Below are positions 8,079-18,530 of a stretch of DNA of 64,000 nt, in pieces; the stretch's first letter is position 1; each line of letters starts with the position of its first letter. The DNA comes from Pseudomonas cremoris (GTDB lineage: Bacteria; Pseudomonadota; Gammaproteobacteria; Pseudomonadales; Pseudomonadaceae): NCBI RefSeq assembly GCF_014230465.1, contig NZ_JAAXCY010000002.1, positions 1-64,000 of the forward strand, given 5' to 3'. A model generated the notes under the pieces. The model saw only the letters and a program-made list of their open reading frames with translations, did no database searches and was not told the DNA's origin. A program made the translations under genes and the position numbers.

Positions 8079-9437
8079 ATGCCTGCGACCCGTATCTGGT
8101 TAAAAAACCCCCTCGCAATTTTCACTGCCAATGGTCTCGATGCCCGTGGTGGCTTGGTGCTGCAAGACGGTGTGATCACCGAAGTGCTGGCCTTGGGACA
8201 AGAGCCCGCGCAACCCTGTGCACAAGTGTTCGATGCCCGCGAACATGTGATCCTGCCGGGCCTGATCAACACCCACCACCACTTCTACCAAACCCTGACT
8301 CGCGCCTGGGCGCCGGTAGTCAATCAGCCGCTGTTCCCCTGGTTGAAAACCCTGTACCCGGTCTGGGCGCGCCTCACCCCGGAAAAACTCGCCCTCGCCA
8401 CCAAAGTCGCGCTGGCTGAACTGCTGCTCTCGGGCTGCACCACGGCCGCCGACCACCATTACCTGTTTCCCGATGGTTTGGAAAATGCGATCGATGTTCA
8501 GGTGCAAAGCGTGCGCGAACTGGGCATGCGCGCCATGCTTACCCGCGGCTCCATGAGCCTGGGCGAAGCCGATGGTGGCCTGCCGCCACAGCAAACCGTG
8601 CAGCAAGGCCAGGTGATCCTCGACGACAGCCAGCGTCTGATCCACGAATACCACCAGCGTGGCGATGGCGCGCAAATCCAGATCGCGCTGGCGCCCTGCT
8701 CACCGTTTTCCGTCACCCCGGAAATCATGCGCGCCAGTGCCGAACTGGCCGAAAAACTCGATGTGCGCCTGCATACGCACCTGGCGGAAACCCTGGACGA
8801 AGAAGACTTCTGCCTGCAACGCTTCGGCCTGCGCACCGTCGACTACCTCGACAGCGTCGGCTGGCTCGGCCCACGCACTTGGCTGGCCCATGGTATTCAC
8901 TTCAATCCGGATGAAATTGCGCGCTTGGGCGATGCCGGCACCGGTATCTGCCATTGCCCAAGTTCAAACATGCGTCTGGCCTCCGGCATCTGCCCGACCT
9001 TGGACCTGCTCGCCGCCGGTGCGCCTATCGGTTTGGGCGTGGACGGCTCGGCGTCCAACGATGCGTCGAACATGATCCTCGAAGCACGCCAGGCCTTGTA
9101 TATCCAGCGCTTGCGCTACGGCGCAGAAAAGATCACCCCCGAAGGCGTGCTGGGATGGGCGACGAAGGGTTCAGCGCAGTTACTGGGCCGTACGGACATC
9201 GGTGAGTTGGCTGTAGGAAAGCAAGCCGACCTGGCACTGTTCAAGCTGGATGAGCTGCGCTTCTCGGGTAGCCATGATCCGATTTCTGCGCTGCTGCTGT
9301 GCGGTGCAGACCGGGCGGACCGGGTGATGGTGGCGGGTAAATGGCGGGTGATTGACGGCCAAGTCGAAGGACTGGACCTCAAGGGTTTGATTGCTGATCA
9401 CACCCAAGCGGCAAGAGCCTTGATCGCAGGAACTTGA
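8079..9437 (+). CDS. 8-oxoguanine deaminase (amidohydrolase superfamily)
   Basis: 452 aa. It closely fits the metal-dependent deaminase family that includes P. aeruginosa PA0142, characterised as 8-oxoguanine deaminase (product urate), and plant/bacterial guanine deaminase-like enzymes. Metal and catalytic motifs: NTHHHFYQTLTRAW (residues 64-77), ADHHYLFP, RLHTHLAETLDEE, WLAHGIHF and LGVDGSASND. AGAGGA lies 8 nt before the ATG. It fits a purine-salvage or damage-clearing role with the upstream permease and downstream adenine deaminase. Other guanine or aminohydrolase substrates cannot be excluded by reading alone. Confidence 0.87.
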   Translation: MPATRIWLKNPLAIFTANGLDARGGLVLQDGVITEVLALGQEPAQPCAQVFDAREHVILPGLINTHHHFYQTLTRAWAPVVNQPLFPWLKTLYPVWARLTPEKLALATKVALAELLLSGCTTAADHHYLFPDGLENAIDVQVQSVRELGMRAMLTRGSMSLGEADGGLPPQQTVQQGQVILDDSQRLIHEYHQRGDGAQIQIALAPCSPFSVTPEIMRASAELAEKLDVRLHTHLAETLDEEDFCLQRFGLRTVDYLDSVGWLGPRTWLAHGIHFNPDEIARLGDAGTGICHCPSSNMRLASGICPTLDLLAAGAPIGLGVDGSASNDASNMILEARQALYIQRLRYGAEKITPEGVLGWATKGSAQLLGRTDIGELAVGKQADLALFKLDELRFSGSHDPISALLLCGADRADRVMVAGKWRVIDGQVEGLDLKGLIADHTQAARALIAGT

Positions 9438-9453
9438 GCCTGACGCAGCTCTA

Positions 9454-9547
9454 AATGTGGGAGCGGGCTTGCTCGCGAAGGCAGTGGTTCAGCCAACTCA
9501 TGCGCTGACTGACAAGCCGCCTTCGCGAGCAAGCCCGCTCCCACATT
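9454..9547. repeat. REPIN (two inverted REP sequences)
   Basis: AATGTGGGAGCGGGCTTGCT...GCGAAGGC at 9454 is repeated in inverted orientation and ends at 9547, around a roughly 35-bp centre. It sits between two convergent genes, where its hairpin may also help end transcription from both sides. Confidence 0.9.
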
Positions 9548-9574
9548 GGGCCCTGTTGCGGTCAGTAAATCTGG

Positions 9575-10666
9575 TTAGAGTCCCAGCAACGACAACATGA
9601 TAAAGGTGGCAAACAACACAAAATGCGTCATCCCTTCGATGGCATTGGTCTCGCCATCATTGAGGTTGATCGCACTGACAATCAGCGTGATAAACACCAT
9701 CACCGTCTGCACCGGCGTCATCGCCATCTGGAACGGCTGGCCGGTATAGAGCGCCATGGCTTCCATCACGGGCACCGTCAGGATTACCGTCGACAACGAC
9801 GCGCCCAAGGCAATATTCACCACCGACTGCATACGGTTGGCCAACGCCGCCCGCAATGCCGTCAGAATTTCCGGCGCCGCCGAAATGGCTGCCACCACAA
9901 TCGCCGTGATCACTGGCGGCGCGCCCGTGCCTTCCAGGCCCAGGTCCAGGGTCTTGGACATCACCTCGGCCAGCGCACCAATCACAATCACGCCAAACAC
10001 CAACGTACCGATGGAGAACGCCAGGTTCACCGGCGGCGACTCCTCTTCCTCCGGCTGCTTCTTGCGACGCTTCTCCGGGTAGCTGTAGCTGAAGAAATAA
10101 CTGTGGGGCCCCACCTGCATCCGCAAGAACAAGGTGTACAACACCACCATCGCGCCGATGGTGAAGGCCGAGTAAATTTTCCAGTCGGCCTCGGGGATAA
10201 ACTCCGGCACTACCATCGACACGCCCATGGCGGTGAGAATCATCACGCTGTAGCTGCGCGCCGAATCATCGTTGTAGGACTGTTCGCCATGCTTGATGCC
10301 GCCCATCAGCGCGGCCAGGCCGAGAATGCCGTTGATATCGAGCATCACCGCCGAATAGATCGTGTCGCGCACCAACGTAGGCGACGGCTCGTTGCTCATC
10401 ATGATCGCCAGGATCACCACTTCCACCAGCACGGCGGCCAAGGTGAGGATCATGGTGCCGTAGGGGTCGCCGACCTTTTCGGCCAATTGCTCGGCATGAT
10501 GGGCGACACGCATCGACGCCACCACGATAAACGCGATCAACACCACGCCACCGAGCAGCGCCACGCCCTGTCCGCTGTTGAGCATCCAGTGTTCCAGCGG
10601 GTACGCGGCAATGGCGGCAATCAGCGCCAGCAGCATGAATTTTTCTTGCTTGAGGGATGTGAGCAT
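9575..10666 (-). CDS. calcium:proton antiporter-like membrane protein (CaCA/ChaA-type)
   Basis: 363 aa with about 11 hydrophobic segments. It has two related acidic motif regions typical of cation/Ca2+ exchangers: LAAVLVEVVILAIMM with DINGILGLAALMGG in the first half, and AAISAAPEILTALRAALANR with NIALGASLSTVILTVPVM in the second. A charged cytoplasmic loop (EKRRKKQPEEEE) divides the halves. E. coli ChaA exchanges Na+/Ca2+/K+ for H+; the ion here is unproved. It is convergent with the 8-oxoguanine deaminase and divergent from the adenine deaminase. Confidence 0.85.
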   Translation of the reverse strand: MLTSLKQEKFMLLALIAAIAAYPLEHWMLNSGQGVALLGGVVLIAFIVVASMRVAHHAEQLAEKVGDPYGTMILTLAAVLVEVVILAIMMSNEPSPTLVRDTIYSAVMLDINGILGLAALMGGIKHGEQSYNDDSARSYSVMILTAMGVSMVVPEFIPEADWKIYSAFTIGAMVVLYTLFLRMQVGPHSYFFSYSYPEKRRKKQPEEEESPPVNLAFSIGTLVFGVIVIGALAEVMSKTLDLGLEGTGAPPVITAIVVAAISAAPEILTALRAALANRMQSVVNIALGASLSTVILTVPVMEAMALYTGQPFQMAMTPVQTVMVFITLIVSAINLNDGETNAIEGMTHFVLFATFIMLSLLGL

Positions 10667-10826
10667 TCCGGGCCTTATCGAACAGCAAATCAGTCATTGA
10701 TGGGGTGCAGACTACGGCACGCTGCTAACGTTTCGTTACACCTTAGTTCACGCGGCCCTTGTGCGAACGCAACAAAAACGATCCTGCTGGTCAGGTTTTG
10801 CCAATTATTTCAGCCATGGCCTGTAG

Positions 10827-11813
<987 letters not shown>

Positions 11814-11841
11814 GCCGCACTCACTGGATGAATGCAGCCTA

Positions 11842-11873
11842 AATGTGGGAGCGGACTTGCTCGCTCCCACATT
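11842..11873. repeat. single REP hairpin
   Basis: AATGTGGGAGCG and its inverted copy CGCTCCCACATT form a 12-bp stem with an 8-nt loop. It is a short palindrome form of the REP sequence, 28 bp past the adenine deaminase stop and 16 bp before the end of a convergent MFS gene. Confidence 0.85.
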
Positions 11874-11889
11874 GGTTTTGTGTTGCCGG

Positions 11890-13260
11890 TTAAATCTCGG
11901 TGAGTTCTTCCAAAGTCTTGCCCTTCGTCTCCATCCCAAACACCCACACCACCAACGCCGCGACCGCAAAACACAGCGCGCCCAGGGCAAACACGCCACC
12001 CTGCCCGGTAATCGGAAACACCAGCCCGGTCACCAAGGGCCCCAGCAACGAACCGACCCGGCCAATCGCCGAGGCAAACCCGGACCCCGTCGCCCGTGCC
12101 GACGTGGGATATAGCTCCGGTGTGTAGGTGTAGAGCACCGCCCACATGCCAAACAAAAAGAACTGCATCAACAGGCCTGAGGTGATCAGAAGGCCCACGT
12201 TGCCGCCAAACACCGCACTCTGCCCGTACAAAAATGCCATTACCCCGCCACCCAGCAGCGTCACGACGCACACCGGCTTACGCCCCCACCGCTCCACCAG
12301 CCAAGCCGCCATCAAGAAACCGGGAATCCCGCCCAGGGAAATGATCACCGTGTAATACACCGACTGGGTTACCGCGAAACCCGACTGCTGCAACAGCGCG
12401 CTCAACCAAGACGTCAGCCCGTAAAAACCCAGCAAGGCAAAAAACCACACACTCCAGATCATCATCGTGCGTTGCCGGTACTGCGCCGACCACAGTTGCT
12501 GGAATGCCGAGAAGAATGTCCCGGGCGCACTCTCCACCCGTGGCAGGCGGATGGGCTCTGGTAGGTCGTGGCGACCTATCGAATCGCGGACTTTTTGCTC
12601 GATGCCCTGCAATACCTTGTCTGCCGCCTCATGCCGCCCAGCCTGTTCCAGCCAGCGCGGCGACTCGGGGATAAAAAATCGGATCGCCAGTACAAACACC
12701 GCCGGCACCGCCAACACCAGGAAGATGTCGCGCCAGCCAATCACCGGCAGCAAAAAGTAAGACAGCACCCCCGCTGCTACAAAACCCAGCGGCCAGAAGC
12801 CGTCCATCAGCGCGATATAGCGCCCACGCCCCTTGGCCGGAATCAGCTCGGACAGCATTGACTGCGCAATCGGAAACTCCATGCCCATGCCAATCCCCAG
12901 CAGGATGCGAAACAGCGTCAGCGTCTCCACCGTCTGCGCCGTGGAGCACAGGTAACTGGCGATGCCCCACAACACAATGCTCCACTGGAATACGGGTTTG
13001 CGGCCAAAGCGATCGGCGAGCATCCCGGACAACGATGCCCCTACCACCATGCCAAAAAAACTCGAACTGGCCAGCAACCCAGCCTGGGCTGTGCTCAGCC
13101 CGAACTCGGTTTTGATCGACCCCAACAGGAAGGTCATCATCGCCAGGTCCATGGAGTCGAAGAAAAACGCCAGGGCGATAATGATGAAAATGATTCGGTG
13201 GTAGCCGCTGATGGGCAACCGTTCCAGCCGTTCCGCTGCGCTATAGCCTTGCATACCCAT
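11890..13260 (-). CDS. MFS transporter, sugar/aromatic-acid porter type
   Basis: 456 aa with 12 predicted membrane segments. Signature MFS loop motif GMLADRFGRKPVFQW between TM2 and TM3 and a second-half copy AAWLVERWGRKPVCV; also FFDSMDLAMMTFLLGSI in TM1 and PESPRWLEQ after TM6, as in sugar porter and NiaP/benzoate-type carriers. The start at 13260 (MGMQGYSAAE) has AGGGGG 6 nt upstream, better than a codon 15 residues earlier. Substrate unknown; the following ArsR regulator may control it. Confidence 0.88.
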   Translation of the reverse strand: MGMQGYSAAERLERLPISGYHRIIFIIIALAFFFDSMDLAMMTFLLGSIKTEFGLSTAQAGLLASSSFFGMVVGASLSGMLADRFGRKPVFQWSIVLWGIASYLCSTAQTVETLTLFRILLGIGMGMEFPIAQSMLSELIPAKGRGRYIALMDGFWPLGFVAAGVLSYFLLPVIGWRDIFLVLAVPAVFVLAIRFFIPESPRWLEQAGRHEAADKVLQGIEQKVRDSIGRHDLPEPIRLPRVESAPGTFFSAFQQLWSAQYRQRTMMIWSVWFFALLGFYGLTSWLSALLQQSGFAVTQSVYYTVIISLGGIPGFLMAAWLVERWGRKPVCVVTLLGGGVMAFLYGQSAVFGGNVGLLITSGLLMQFFLFGMWAVLYTYTPELYPTSARATGSGFASAIGRVGSLLGPLVTGLVFPITGQGGVFALGALCFAVAALVVWVFGMETKGKTLEELTEI

Positions 13261-13365
13261 GCCGCACCCCCTGTGTGAAGAATCCCCTCGGCGAGTGTGC
13301 GGCATGGTTTTTCCAGGTTATTGCTGGATGCGACCTGATTGAAACTCTGAACGACGCGACCGCTA

Positions 13366-14061
13366 CTACGACTGCTCCGACGTTGCCAATCGCGCGATTT
13401 CCGTCAGGCCGATGTCACTTACCGTCAACGCTTGGGAGTCGTGGGCCACGCTGATCCAGTTCGACTGCAAGAACAGTTGCAGCAACCCGGCGCCCAACGC
13501 ACCTCCCAGGTGCGGATGCTGTTGACTCCAATCGCAGCAGTCACACACCAATGGCATTGCCAGCGCCTGGATGAAAATACCCAGGTGCGCCAAGTGCCGC
13601 GCGCCCTTTAGCGTGACCTCAGTCCGATGCTCATAGCGCTCGATCCATCGCCCCGCCAACATCTGTTGGTACAACTGCGCCGCCAACTCGCCACCGAGGT
13701 GGCCACGGCATAACCGGGCACGTCGCAGCGACAACGGCGCCGCCAATGCGGGCAGTGCAACCTCTGGCGCGTTGCGTGCCGCGCTGGCCACTGTTGTGCA
13801 GGCCAAGGCATCGATAGCGGCGCTGACGTCTGGCGCCGCCATGCGAAACAGTCGCTTGCCGCGCCCGACCTCGACCCGCAGTAATCCGCTACCGATCAAC
13901 CGACCCAGATGGGCGTTGGCCGATGCCGCTGTCAACCCGACAGACCTCGCCAGCTCCGAGGAGGATTTGGCCGAACCGTCCATCAAGGCCCAGAGCATCG
14001 CTGTACGTTTGGGATCGGCGAGCAAGCTGGCGATATGACTGATACAAGGTGCTTCTTCCAT
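13366..14061 (-). CDS. ArsR-family winged-helix regulator
   Basis: 231 aa, about twice the length of minimal ArsR proteins. The N-terminal HTH spans about residues 5-80 (IASLLADPKRTAMLWALMDG, SSSELARSVGLTAASANAHL, LIGSGLLRVEVGRGKRLFRM). The C-terminal extension contains a cysteine pair (CDCCDW) that could bind metal or act as a thiol sensor; this is inference. It lies 105 bp upstream of the MFS gene on the same strand. Confidence 0.85.
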   Translation of the reverse strand: MEEAPCISHIASLLADPKRTAMLWALMDGSAKSSSELARSVGLTAASANAHLGRLIGSGLLRVEVGRGKRLFRMAAPDVSAAIDALACTTVASAARNAPEVALPALAAPLSLRRARLCRGHLGGELAAQLYQQMLAGRWIERYEHRTEVTLKGARHLAHLGIFIQALAMPLVCDCCDWSQQHPHLGGALGAGLLQLFLQSNWISVAHDSQALTVSDIGLTEIARLATSEQS

Positions 14062-14195
14062 CGGTTCACTCCCTGTTAAATCGTTTGACTGCTGCGGTTG
14101 GCGTCAAAGTATAGGGGCGCAAACGCACGGTTCCGCAGCGTCCTACAGCGCAGATAGGGACAGCACTTGAGTGAAACTTCTGGAGAGCTTGAAGG

Positions 14196-15125
14196 CTACT
14201 GGCCGGTGATCAATCGCTCCGGCAACTGCGCACTTAATGTCGCACAGCGGGACACAAGCATTTCCCGCAGCAAGTTGATGGGTTTGCTCAACTGGGCGCG
14301 ATGCGCGCACAACAAATTGAGCGGCGTTCGTTCGCCACGCAACTCCGGCAGGATCAAGCGCAAGCGCCCAGCCAGCACATCGGTGCTGACATCCAGCCAG
14401 GATTTGTAAGCAATGCCCACACCGGCTACCGCCCAGCGGCGCACCACATCTGCATCGTCACTGAAACGATCACCGCTGACCGTCAGACTGACTTCGCGCT
14501 TACCGTCGTAAAAGGTCCAGTGATCATGGACTCGGCTGCCGAGCATATAGAGCAGGCAATTGTGCTGAGCCAGTTGTTCCAAGTATCTCGGCTCACCATG
14601 GCGCGCAAGGTAACTGGGCGCGGCGCACAACACCCGCACATTTTCTGCTGCGACCGGGAGCGCGATGAGACTCGAATCCTCCGGTTCGCCGTAGCGCAGG
14701 GCGATGTCCACCGGTTGGCGAAACAAGTCGGCAATGCGATCCCCCAACAGCAGGCGTACGGTCAGTTGCGGGTACTCGCGCTGGAACTCATCCAGCCACG
14801 GCAGTAGTTGGTTGCGGCCGAAGTCCGAAGGCGCCGACAGCTGCAGCACGCCGCTGACATGGTCTTGGCCACTGGCCAATAGACGTCGCCCTTCGTCCAA
14901 AGAACTCAATGCGGCGCGGGCATATTCCAGGAAACCTTCACCTTCGGCAGTCAGGCGCAAGCTGCGGGTGGAGCGGGCCAGCAAGCGCGCGCCCAGTTGC
15001 TGTTCGATGCGCTTGAGCGCCGCACTGGCCACAGCAGGTGACAAATCCATCACCCGCGCCGCCGCCGACAAACTGCCCAAGTCGGCGGCGCGCACAAACA
15101 ACTGCAAATCATCAAAACGCAGCAT
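14196..15125 (-). CDS. LysR-family transcriptional regulator
   Basis: 309 aa. HTH at residues about 3-60 (LQLFVRAADLGSLSAAARVM, SPAVASAALKRIEQQLGARL) and an effector domain with GDRIADLFRQPVDIALRYGE, typical of the DsdC/AaeR-like LysR group acting on neighbouring oxidoreductases. It diverges from the monooxygenase/alcohol dehydrogenase pair with a 118-bp gap, so it probably controls them. The inducer is not evident. Confidence 0.9.
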   Translation of the reverse strand: MLRFDDLQLFVRAADLGSLSAAARVMDLSPAVASAALKRIEQQLGARLLARSTRSLRLTAEGEGFLEYARAALSSLDEGRRLLASGQDHVSGVLQLSAPSDFGRNQLLPWLDEFQREYPQLTVRLLLGDRIADLFRQPVDIALRYGEPEDSSLIALPVAAENVRVLCAAPSYLARHGEPRYLEQLAQHNCLLYMLGSRVHDHWTFYDGKREVSLTVSGDRFSDDADVVRRWAVAGVGIAYKSWLDVSTDVLAGRLRLILPELRGERTPLNLLCAHRAQLSKPINLLREMLVSRCATLSAQLPERLITGQ

Positions 15126-15243
15126 ATATTTCCGCTCATTATCAATATTTTGTTGAAACAGACCTTTGTTTTAGCCGCTTTTATCTTCGTGGGAAATAGC
15201 CAATCATCTGTCCAGCCCGTTTATCACGTGTCTGGAGTCGAAT

Positions 15244-15537
15244 ATGTCCACAGCCTTTAACGTCATCGCCACGCTGATCGCCAAACCCGGCCAACAGGTC
15301 GTCCTGGAACCCTTGCTGCGCGGCCTGCTGGAACCTACCCGTCTGGAAGCCGGGTGCGAGCAGTACGACCTGCACCAGGACCTGCAACACCCAGAGACCT
15401 TCTACATGCTTGAACGCTGGAGCGACGAGGCCGCGCTGGCCGACCACGACCAGAGTGCCCACATCCAGAATTTCCGCGCCAAGGCGGCCGATGTGATCGA
15501 ACACTTCGAACTCAAGCGCCTGAAGTTTCTTGCCTGA
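15244..15537 (+). CDS. putative quinol monooxygenase (ABM domain)
   Basis: 97 aa single-domain protein of the antibiotic-biosynthesis-monooxygenase/YgiN dimeric alpha-beta barrel family. Recognisable: FNVIATLIAKPGQQ, EAGCEQYDLHQDLQHPETF, MLERWSDEAALADH and a C-terminal FELKRLKFLA strand. E. coli YgiN acts on menadiol-type quinols. It is followed within 26 bp by a quinone-reductase-like gene and divergent from a LysR gene, suggesting a quinone or electrophile response unit. Confidence 0.88.
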   Translation: MSTAFNVIATLIAKPGQQVVLEPLLRGLLEPTRLEAGCEQYDLHQDLQHPETFYMLERWSDEAALADHDQSAHIQNFRAKAADVIEHFELKRLKFLA

Positions 15538-15562
15538 TCACCGCCCATTTTCCGGAGCTCCC

Positions 15563-16576
15563 ATGAAAGCCATTGCCTACTACACATCCCTGCCAATCAA
15601 CGACCCAAACGCCCTGCAAGACATCGAATTGCCCGCGCCGGTCGCCGGCCCCCGTGACCTGCTGGTGGAAGTCAAAGCCATCTCCGTGAACCCGGTAGAC
15701 ACCAAGGTGCGCCAGAACGTCGCCCCGGAAAACGGCGCCGCCAAGGTGCTGGGCTGGGACGTGGCCGGTGTGGTCAAGGCTGTCGGCAGCGAAGTCACGC
15801 TGTTCAAGGCTGGTGACAAGGTGTTCTACGCAGGCTCCCTGGTACGCCCGGGCGGCAACAGCGAACTGCACACCGTGGACGAGCGCATCGTTGGCCACAT
15901 GCCGAAAAGCCTCGGCTTCGCTGAGGCCGCCGCACTGCCGCTCACGGCTATCACCGCCTGGGAACTGCTGTTTGAGCGCCTGCAAGTGCGTGAAGGGAAA
16001 CAGGATGAAGGCCAGAGCCTGCTCATCGTCGGCGCAGCCGGTGGTGTGGGTTCGATCCTCACCCAACTCGCCAGCCAACTCACCGCGTTGAAAGTGATCG
16101 GTACCGCCTCGCGCCCGGAAACCCAGGAATGGGCCAAGGCCTTGGGCGCCGACCTGGTGATCGACCACAGCCAACCGCTGAGCGAGGCGCTGAAAAACGC
16201 CGGCCAGGCACAGGTTACCCACGTCGCCAGCCTGACCCAGACCGACCATCACTTGGACCAGCTTGTTGACGCCCTGCAACCCCAAGGCAAGCTGGCGCTG
16301 ATCGACGACCCAAAAACGCTGGACGTGAGCAAGCTCAAGCGCAAGAGCCTGTCGCTGCATTGGGAGTTCATGTACACACGCTCGATGTTTGAGACAACGG
16401 ACATGATCGAGCAGCACAACCTGCTCAATCGCGTGGCCGAACTGATCGACGCCGGCACCTTGAAAACCACGGTGGGCGAGCACTTCGGCGTGATCAATGC
16501 GACCAACCTGCGCCGTGCCCACGCATTGCTGGAAAGCGGCAAGGCCAAGGGCAAGATTGTGTTGGAAGGGTTCTAA
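15563..16576 (+). CDS. zinc-type alcohol dehydrogenase-like / quinone oxidoreductase family protein
   Basis: 337 aa medium-chain dehydrogenase/reductase. The GroES-like N-terminus (MKAIAYYTSLPINDPNALQD, VKAISVNPVDTKVR) is followed by the NAD(P)H-binding SLLIVGAAGGVGSILTQLA (residues about 152-170). It matches the ZADH/YogA-like family, which keeps the fold but often lacks zinc. The start at 15563 has GGAG 5 nt upstream. Likely role is NADPH-dependent quinone or enal reduction; the substrate is unknown. Confidence 0.88.
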   Translation: MKAIAYYTSLPINDPNALQDIELPAPVAGPRDLLVEVKAISVNPVDTKVRQNVAPENGAAKVLGWDVAGVVKAVGSEVTLFKAGDKVFYAGSLVRPGGNSELHTVDERIVGHMPKSLGFAEAAALPLTAITAWELLFERLQVREGKQDEGQSLLIVGAAGGVGSILTQLASQLTALKVIGTASRPETQEWAKALGADLVIDHSQPLSEALKNAGQAQVTHVASLTQTDHHLDQLVDALQPQGKLALIDDPKTLDVSKLKRKSLSLHWEFMYTRSMFETTDMIEQHNLLNRVAELIDAGTLKTTVGEHFGVINATNLRRAHALLESGKAKGKIVLEGF

Positions 16577-16590
16577 AAGGAGCGCTTGGG

Positions 16591-16628
16591 TGACGTCCGT
16601 TATTCACCAAGGTGATGGACGTCACCAT
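16591..16628. repeat. nested inverted repeat downstream of the quinone reductase gene
   Basis: GGTGACGTCC (16591-16600) pairs with GGACGTCACC (16619-16628), and its loop contains a second palindrome TCACCAAGGTGA. It may be a transcript-end hairpin (no T-run) or a protein-binding dyad. A candidate -35 TTGACC lies just downstream, before the small gene at 16722. Confidence 0.6.
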
Positions 16629-16721
16629 TAGTCCGAAGGTTGACCTTTGTCATATTTGTGAGCGTATTCGGGTTTATATTGGCCGCCTTTGCCGCGTTTC
16701 TTTTACGTAAGGAGGTCAGCA

Positions 16722-16904
16722 ATGAAGATCCTGATAAAAGCGTTAGCAAAATCCCCAGGCAACAAATGGCAGGTTCGTCTCGACGGTGATGCGTTCACCT
16801 TCCGCACCGAGGCCGAGGCCCGCGCCTTTGCCGACACCCTGCAAGCCCGTATCCAGGCGCCTCACCGCTTCCCACCCAGCCAGCAACGCTCCGCCGCTGG
16901 CTGA
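16722..16904 (+). CDS. small conserved-looking protein, function unknown
   Basis: 60 aa, MKILIKALAK start. A perfect AAGGAGG lies 6 nt before the ATG, so translation is well supported. It has an amphipathic N-terminal strand (KWQVRLDGDAFTFRT), then EAEARAFADTLQARI, and a basic, proline-containing tail; there is no signal peptide or membrane segment. The fold resembles a small beta-beta-alpha unit, but I do not recognise a family. Confidence 0.75.
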   Translation: MKILIKALAKSPGNKWQVRLDGDAFTFRTEAEARAFADTLQARIQAPHRFPPSQQRSAAG

Positions 16905-16912
16905 TCGGCTTC

Positions 16913-18106
16913 CTAGACCTGCGCCTGTGCGGCCCTTGCCCGTTGCAGGCGCTGGGTCGACACCGCAATCGTCACGGCCAATACACCGCACAGGCTGATG
17001 ACCATTGCCATCGGCATCGCGCTGCCATCGTGCAAGATCCCCACCAACGACGCCGCTCCCGCCGCTACGCCAAACTGAATGCACCCCAGCAGCGCCGATG
17101 CGCTACCGGCACGTGCACCCTGCCCGCTCATGGCACACGCCGAGGTGTTGGGCAAAATGCAGCCCAGGCTGGCGATGCAGATAAACAGCGGCACCAGCAA
17201 TGGCCACAACGCATTGGTGTGCAATGCCGCAACACCGAGCAACGTCACCGCCGCCAACAGATAGACCCACACGCTGCGCGACAGCAAAAACGCTGGGCCG
17301 CGCTTGGAAAGCAACCGCGCATTGAGCTGCGCCACCAGGATAAAGCCCGCTGCGTTGGAGCCGAACAGCCAGCCGTAATGCTCGGCGGGCACGCCGTAGA
17401 GTTGGATGAAGACGAAGGGGGAGCCGGCGATATAGGCAAACATCCCGGCAATCGAAATACCGCCGGTGAGGGCGTAGCCGAGGTAGACCCGGTCGGACAA
17501 CAGCGCGCCGTAGCGACGCAGCGAGCCGGACAGCGGCTGGCGTGGCTGATGGGCGGGAAAGGTTTCCGGCAAACCCACCGCGACAGCGATAGCGGCCATC
17601 ACGCTGAACACGGTGAGCGCGAGGAAGATCGACTGCCAGCCCCACAACCCGACCATCACCCCGCCCGCCAGCGGCGCCAGGATCGGCGCCAGGCCGGTCA
17701 CCAGCATCAGTTGGGAAAACACCTTGGCCGAACCCACTGCGTCACATTTGTCGCTGACCACCGCCCGGGAAATCACCATGCCCGCGCAACCGCCAAGGGC
17801 TTGCACAAAACGCGCGCCCGTCAGCCATTCCAGGGACGGCGCATAGGCACAGGCAAAAGAAGCCAAGGTGAACAAGGTGACGCCACTGAGCAGCGGCACG
17901 CGCCGGCCAAAGCGGTCGGCCAAAGGGCCATAGATCAATTGGCCGATCGCCAGGCCCGCGAAGTACACCGCCAGCGTTCGCTGGATATGTTTTTCGTCGG
18001 TGGCAAACGCGGCGGCCATCGCCGGGAAGCCCGGCAGGTAAAAATCGATCGCCAACGGTGCAAAGGCGCTCAAGGCACCCAGGATCAAAATTATGCGGAG
18101 GTTCAT
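16913..18106 (-). CDS. Bcr/CflA-family MFS drug exporter
   Basis: 397 aa, 12 TM drug:H+ antiporter-1 type. Signature ALSAFAPLAIDFYLPGFPAM in TM1, GPLADRFGRRVPLL after TM2, FVQALGGCAGMVISRAVV in TM4 and LMLVTGLAPILAPLAGG in TM5, all typical of Bcr/CflA. The two gene ends at 16904 and 16913 almost touch (convergent). Substrates (bicyclomycin, sulphonamides, amino acids) vary within the family and are not predictable here. Confidence 0.9.
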   Translation of the reverse strand: MNLRIILILGALSAFAPLAIDFYLPGFPAMAAAFATDEKHIQRTLAVYFAGLAIGQLIYGPLADRFGRRVPLLSGVTLFTLASFACAYAPSLEWLTGARFVQALGGCAGMVISRAVVSDKCDAVGSAKVFSQLMLVTGLAPILAPLAGGVMVGLWGWQSIFLALTVFSVMAAIAVAVGLPETFPAHQPRQPLSGSLRRYGALLSDRVYLGYALTGGISIAGMFAYIAGSPFVFIQLYGVPAEHYGWLFGSNAAGFILVAQLNARLLSKRGPAFLLSRSVWVYLLAAVTLLGVAALHTNALWPLLVPLFICIASLGCILPNTSACAMSGQGARAGSASALLGCIQFGVAAGAASLVGILHDGSAMPMAMVISLCGVLAVTIAVSTQRLQRARAAQAQV

Positions 18107-18191
18107 CAGGCACCCAAGTAGGACAGCAGCCCGACAGTCTAGCCGTGCTTGGGTGCCTTGAACATTACGATAGCTCGCTAACTATTAAAAA

Positions 18192-18383
18192 TCAGGAGAC
18201 GGTGTAGCCTTCTTCGCGGATCAAGCCGGCGATCACTTCCGCGCTCAGCTGGCTTTGCACACTGACTTGCTTGGCCGCGAGGTCCACCTTCACTTCAGCG
18301 GCCGGGTCCTGGCTCTGCACCGCCTGGGTCACGGCCCGAACGCAATGGCCGCAGGTCATTCCTTCAACGTTGAATACTTGCAT
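18192..18383 (-). CDS. copZ: CopZ-like copper chaperone (HMA domain)
   Basis: 63 aa single heavy-metal-associated domain. The metal site GMTCGHC is at residues 8-14 and the fold is the usual ferredoxin-like beta-alpha-beta-beta-alpha-beta. It probably carries Cu(I) in the cytoplasm and passes it to CopA and the regulator. It is transcribed from a CueR-type operator/promoter about 35-60 bp upstream. Family members also bind Hg or Zn, but copA-cueR next door favours copper. Confidence 0.92.
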   Translation of the reverse strand: MQVFNVEGMTCGHCVRAVTQAVQSQDPAAEVKVDLAAKQVSVQSQLSAEVIAGLIREEGYTVS

Positions 18384-18410
18384 GACATGACTCCTTTGAT
18401 GAGGTTGGGT

Positions 18411-18443
18411 GTAATGTCGACCTTGCCATCATGGCAAGGTCAA
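18411..18443 (-). promoter_or_regulatory. CueR-type operator/promoter of copZ
   Basis: The 23-bp segment 18419-18441 is a perfect palindrome (GACCTTGCCAT-C-ATGGCAAGGTC). On the minus strand it follows a -35 TTGACC (18438-18443) and separates it by about 19 bp from a -10-like GACATT, the stretched spacing typical of MerR-family activated promoters. Confidence 0.85.
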
Positions 18444-18530
18444 GTTCTGTAATGTTCGGCCGGGCTGGTATTCGCAGGCGTGGTCGGCCAAGCTTCACCC
18501 ATCTTGGATATGAACCATGGAGCATTCGCC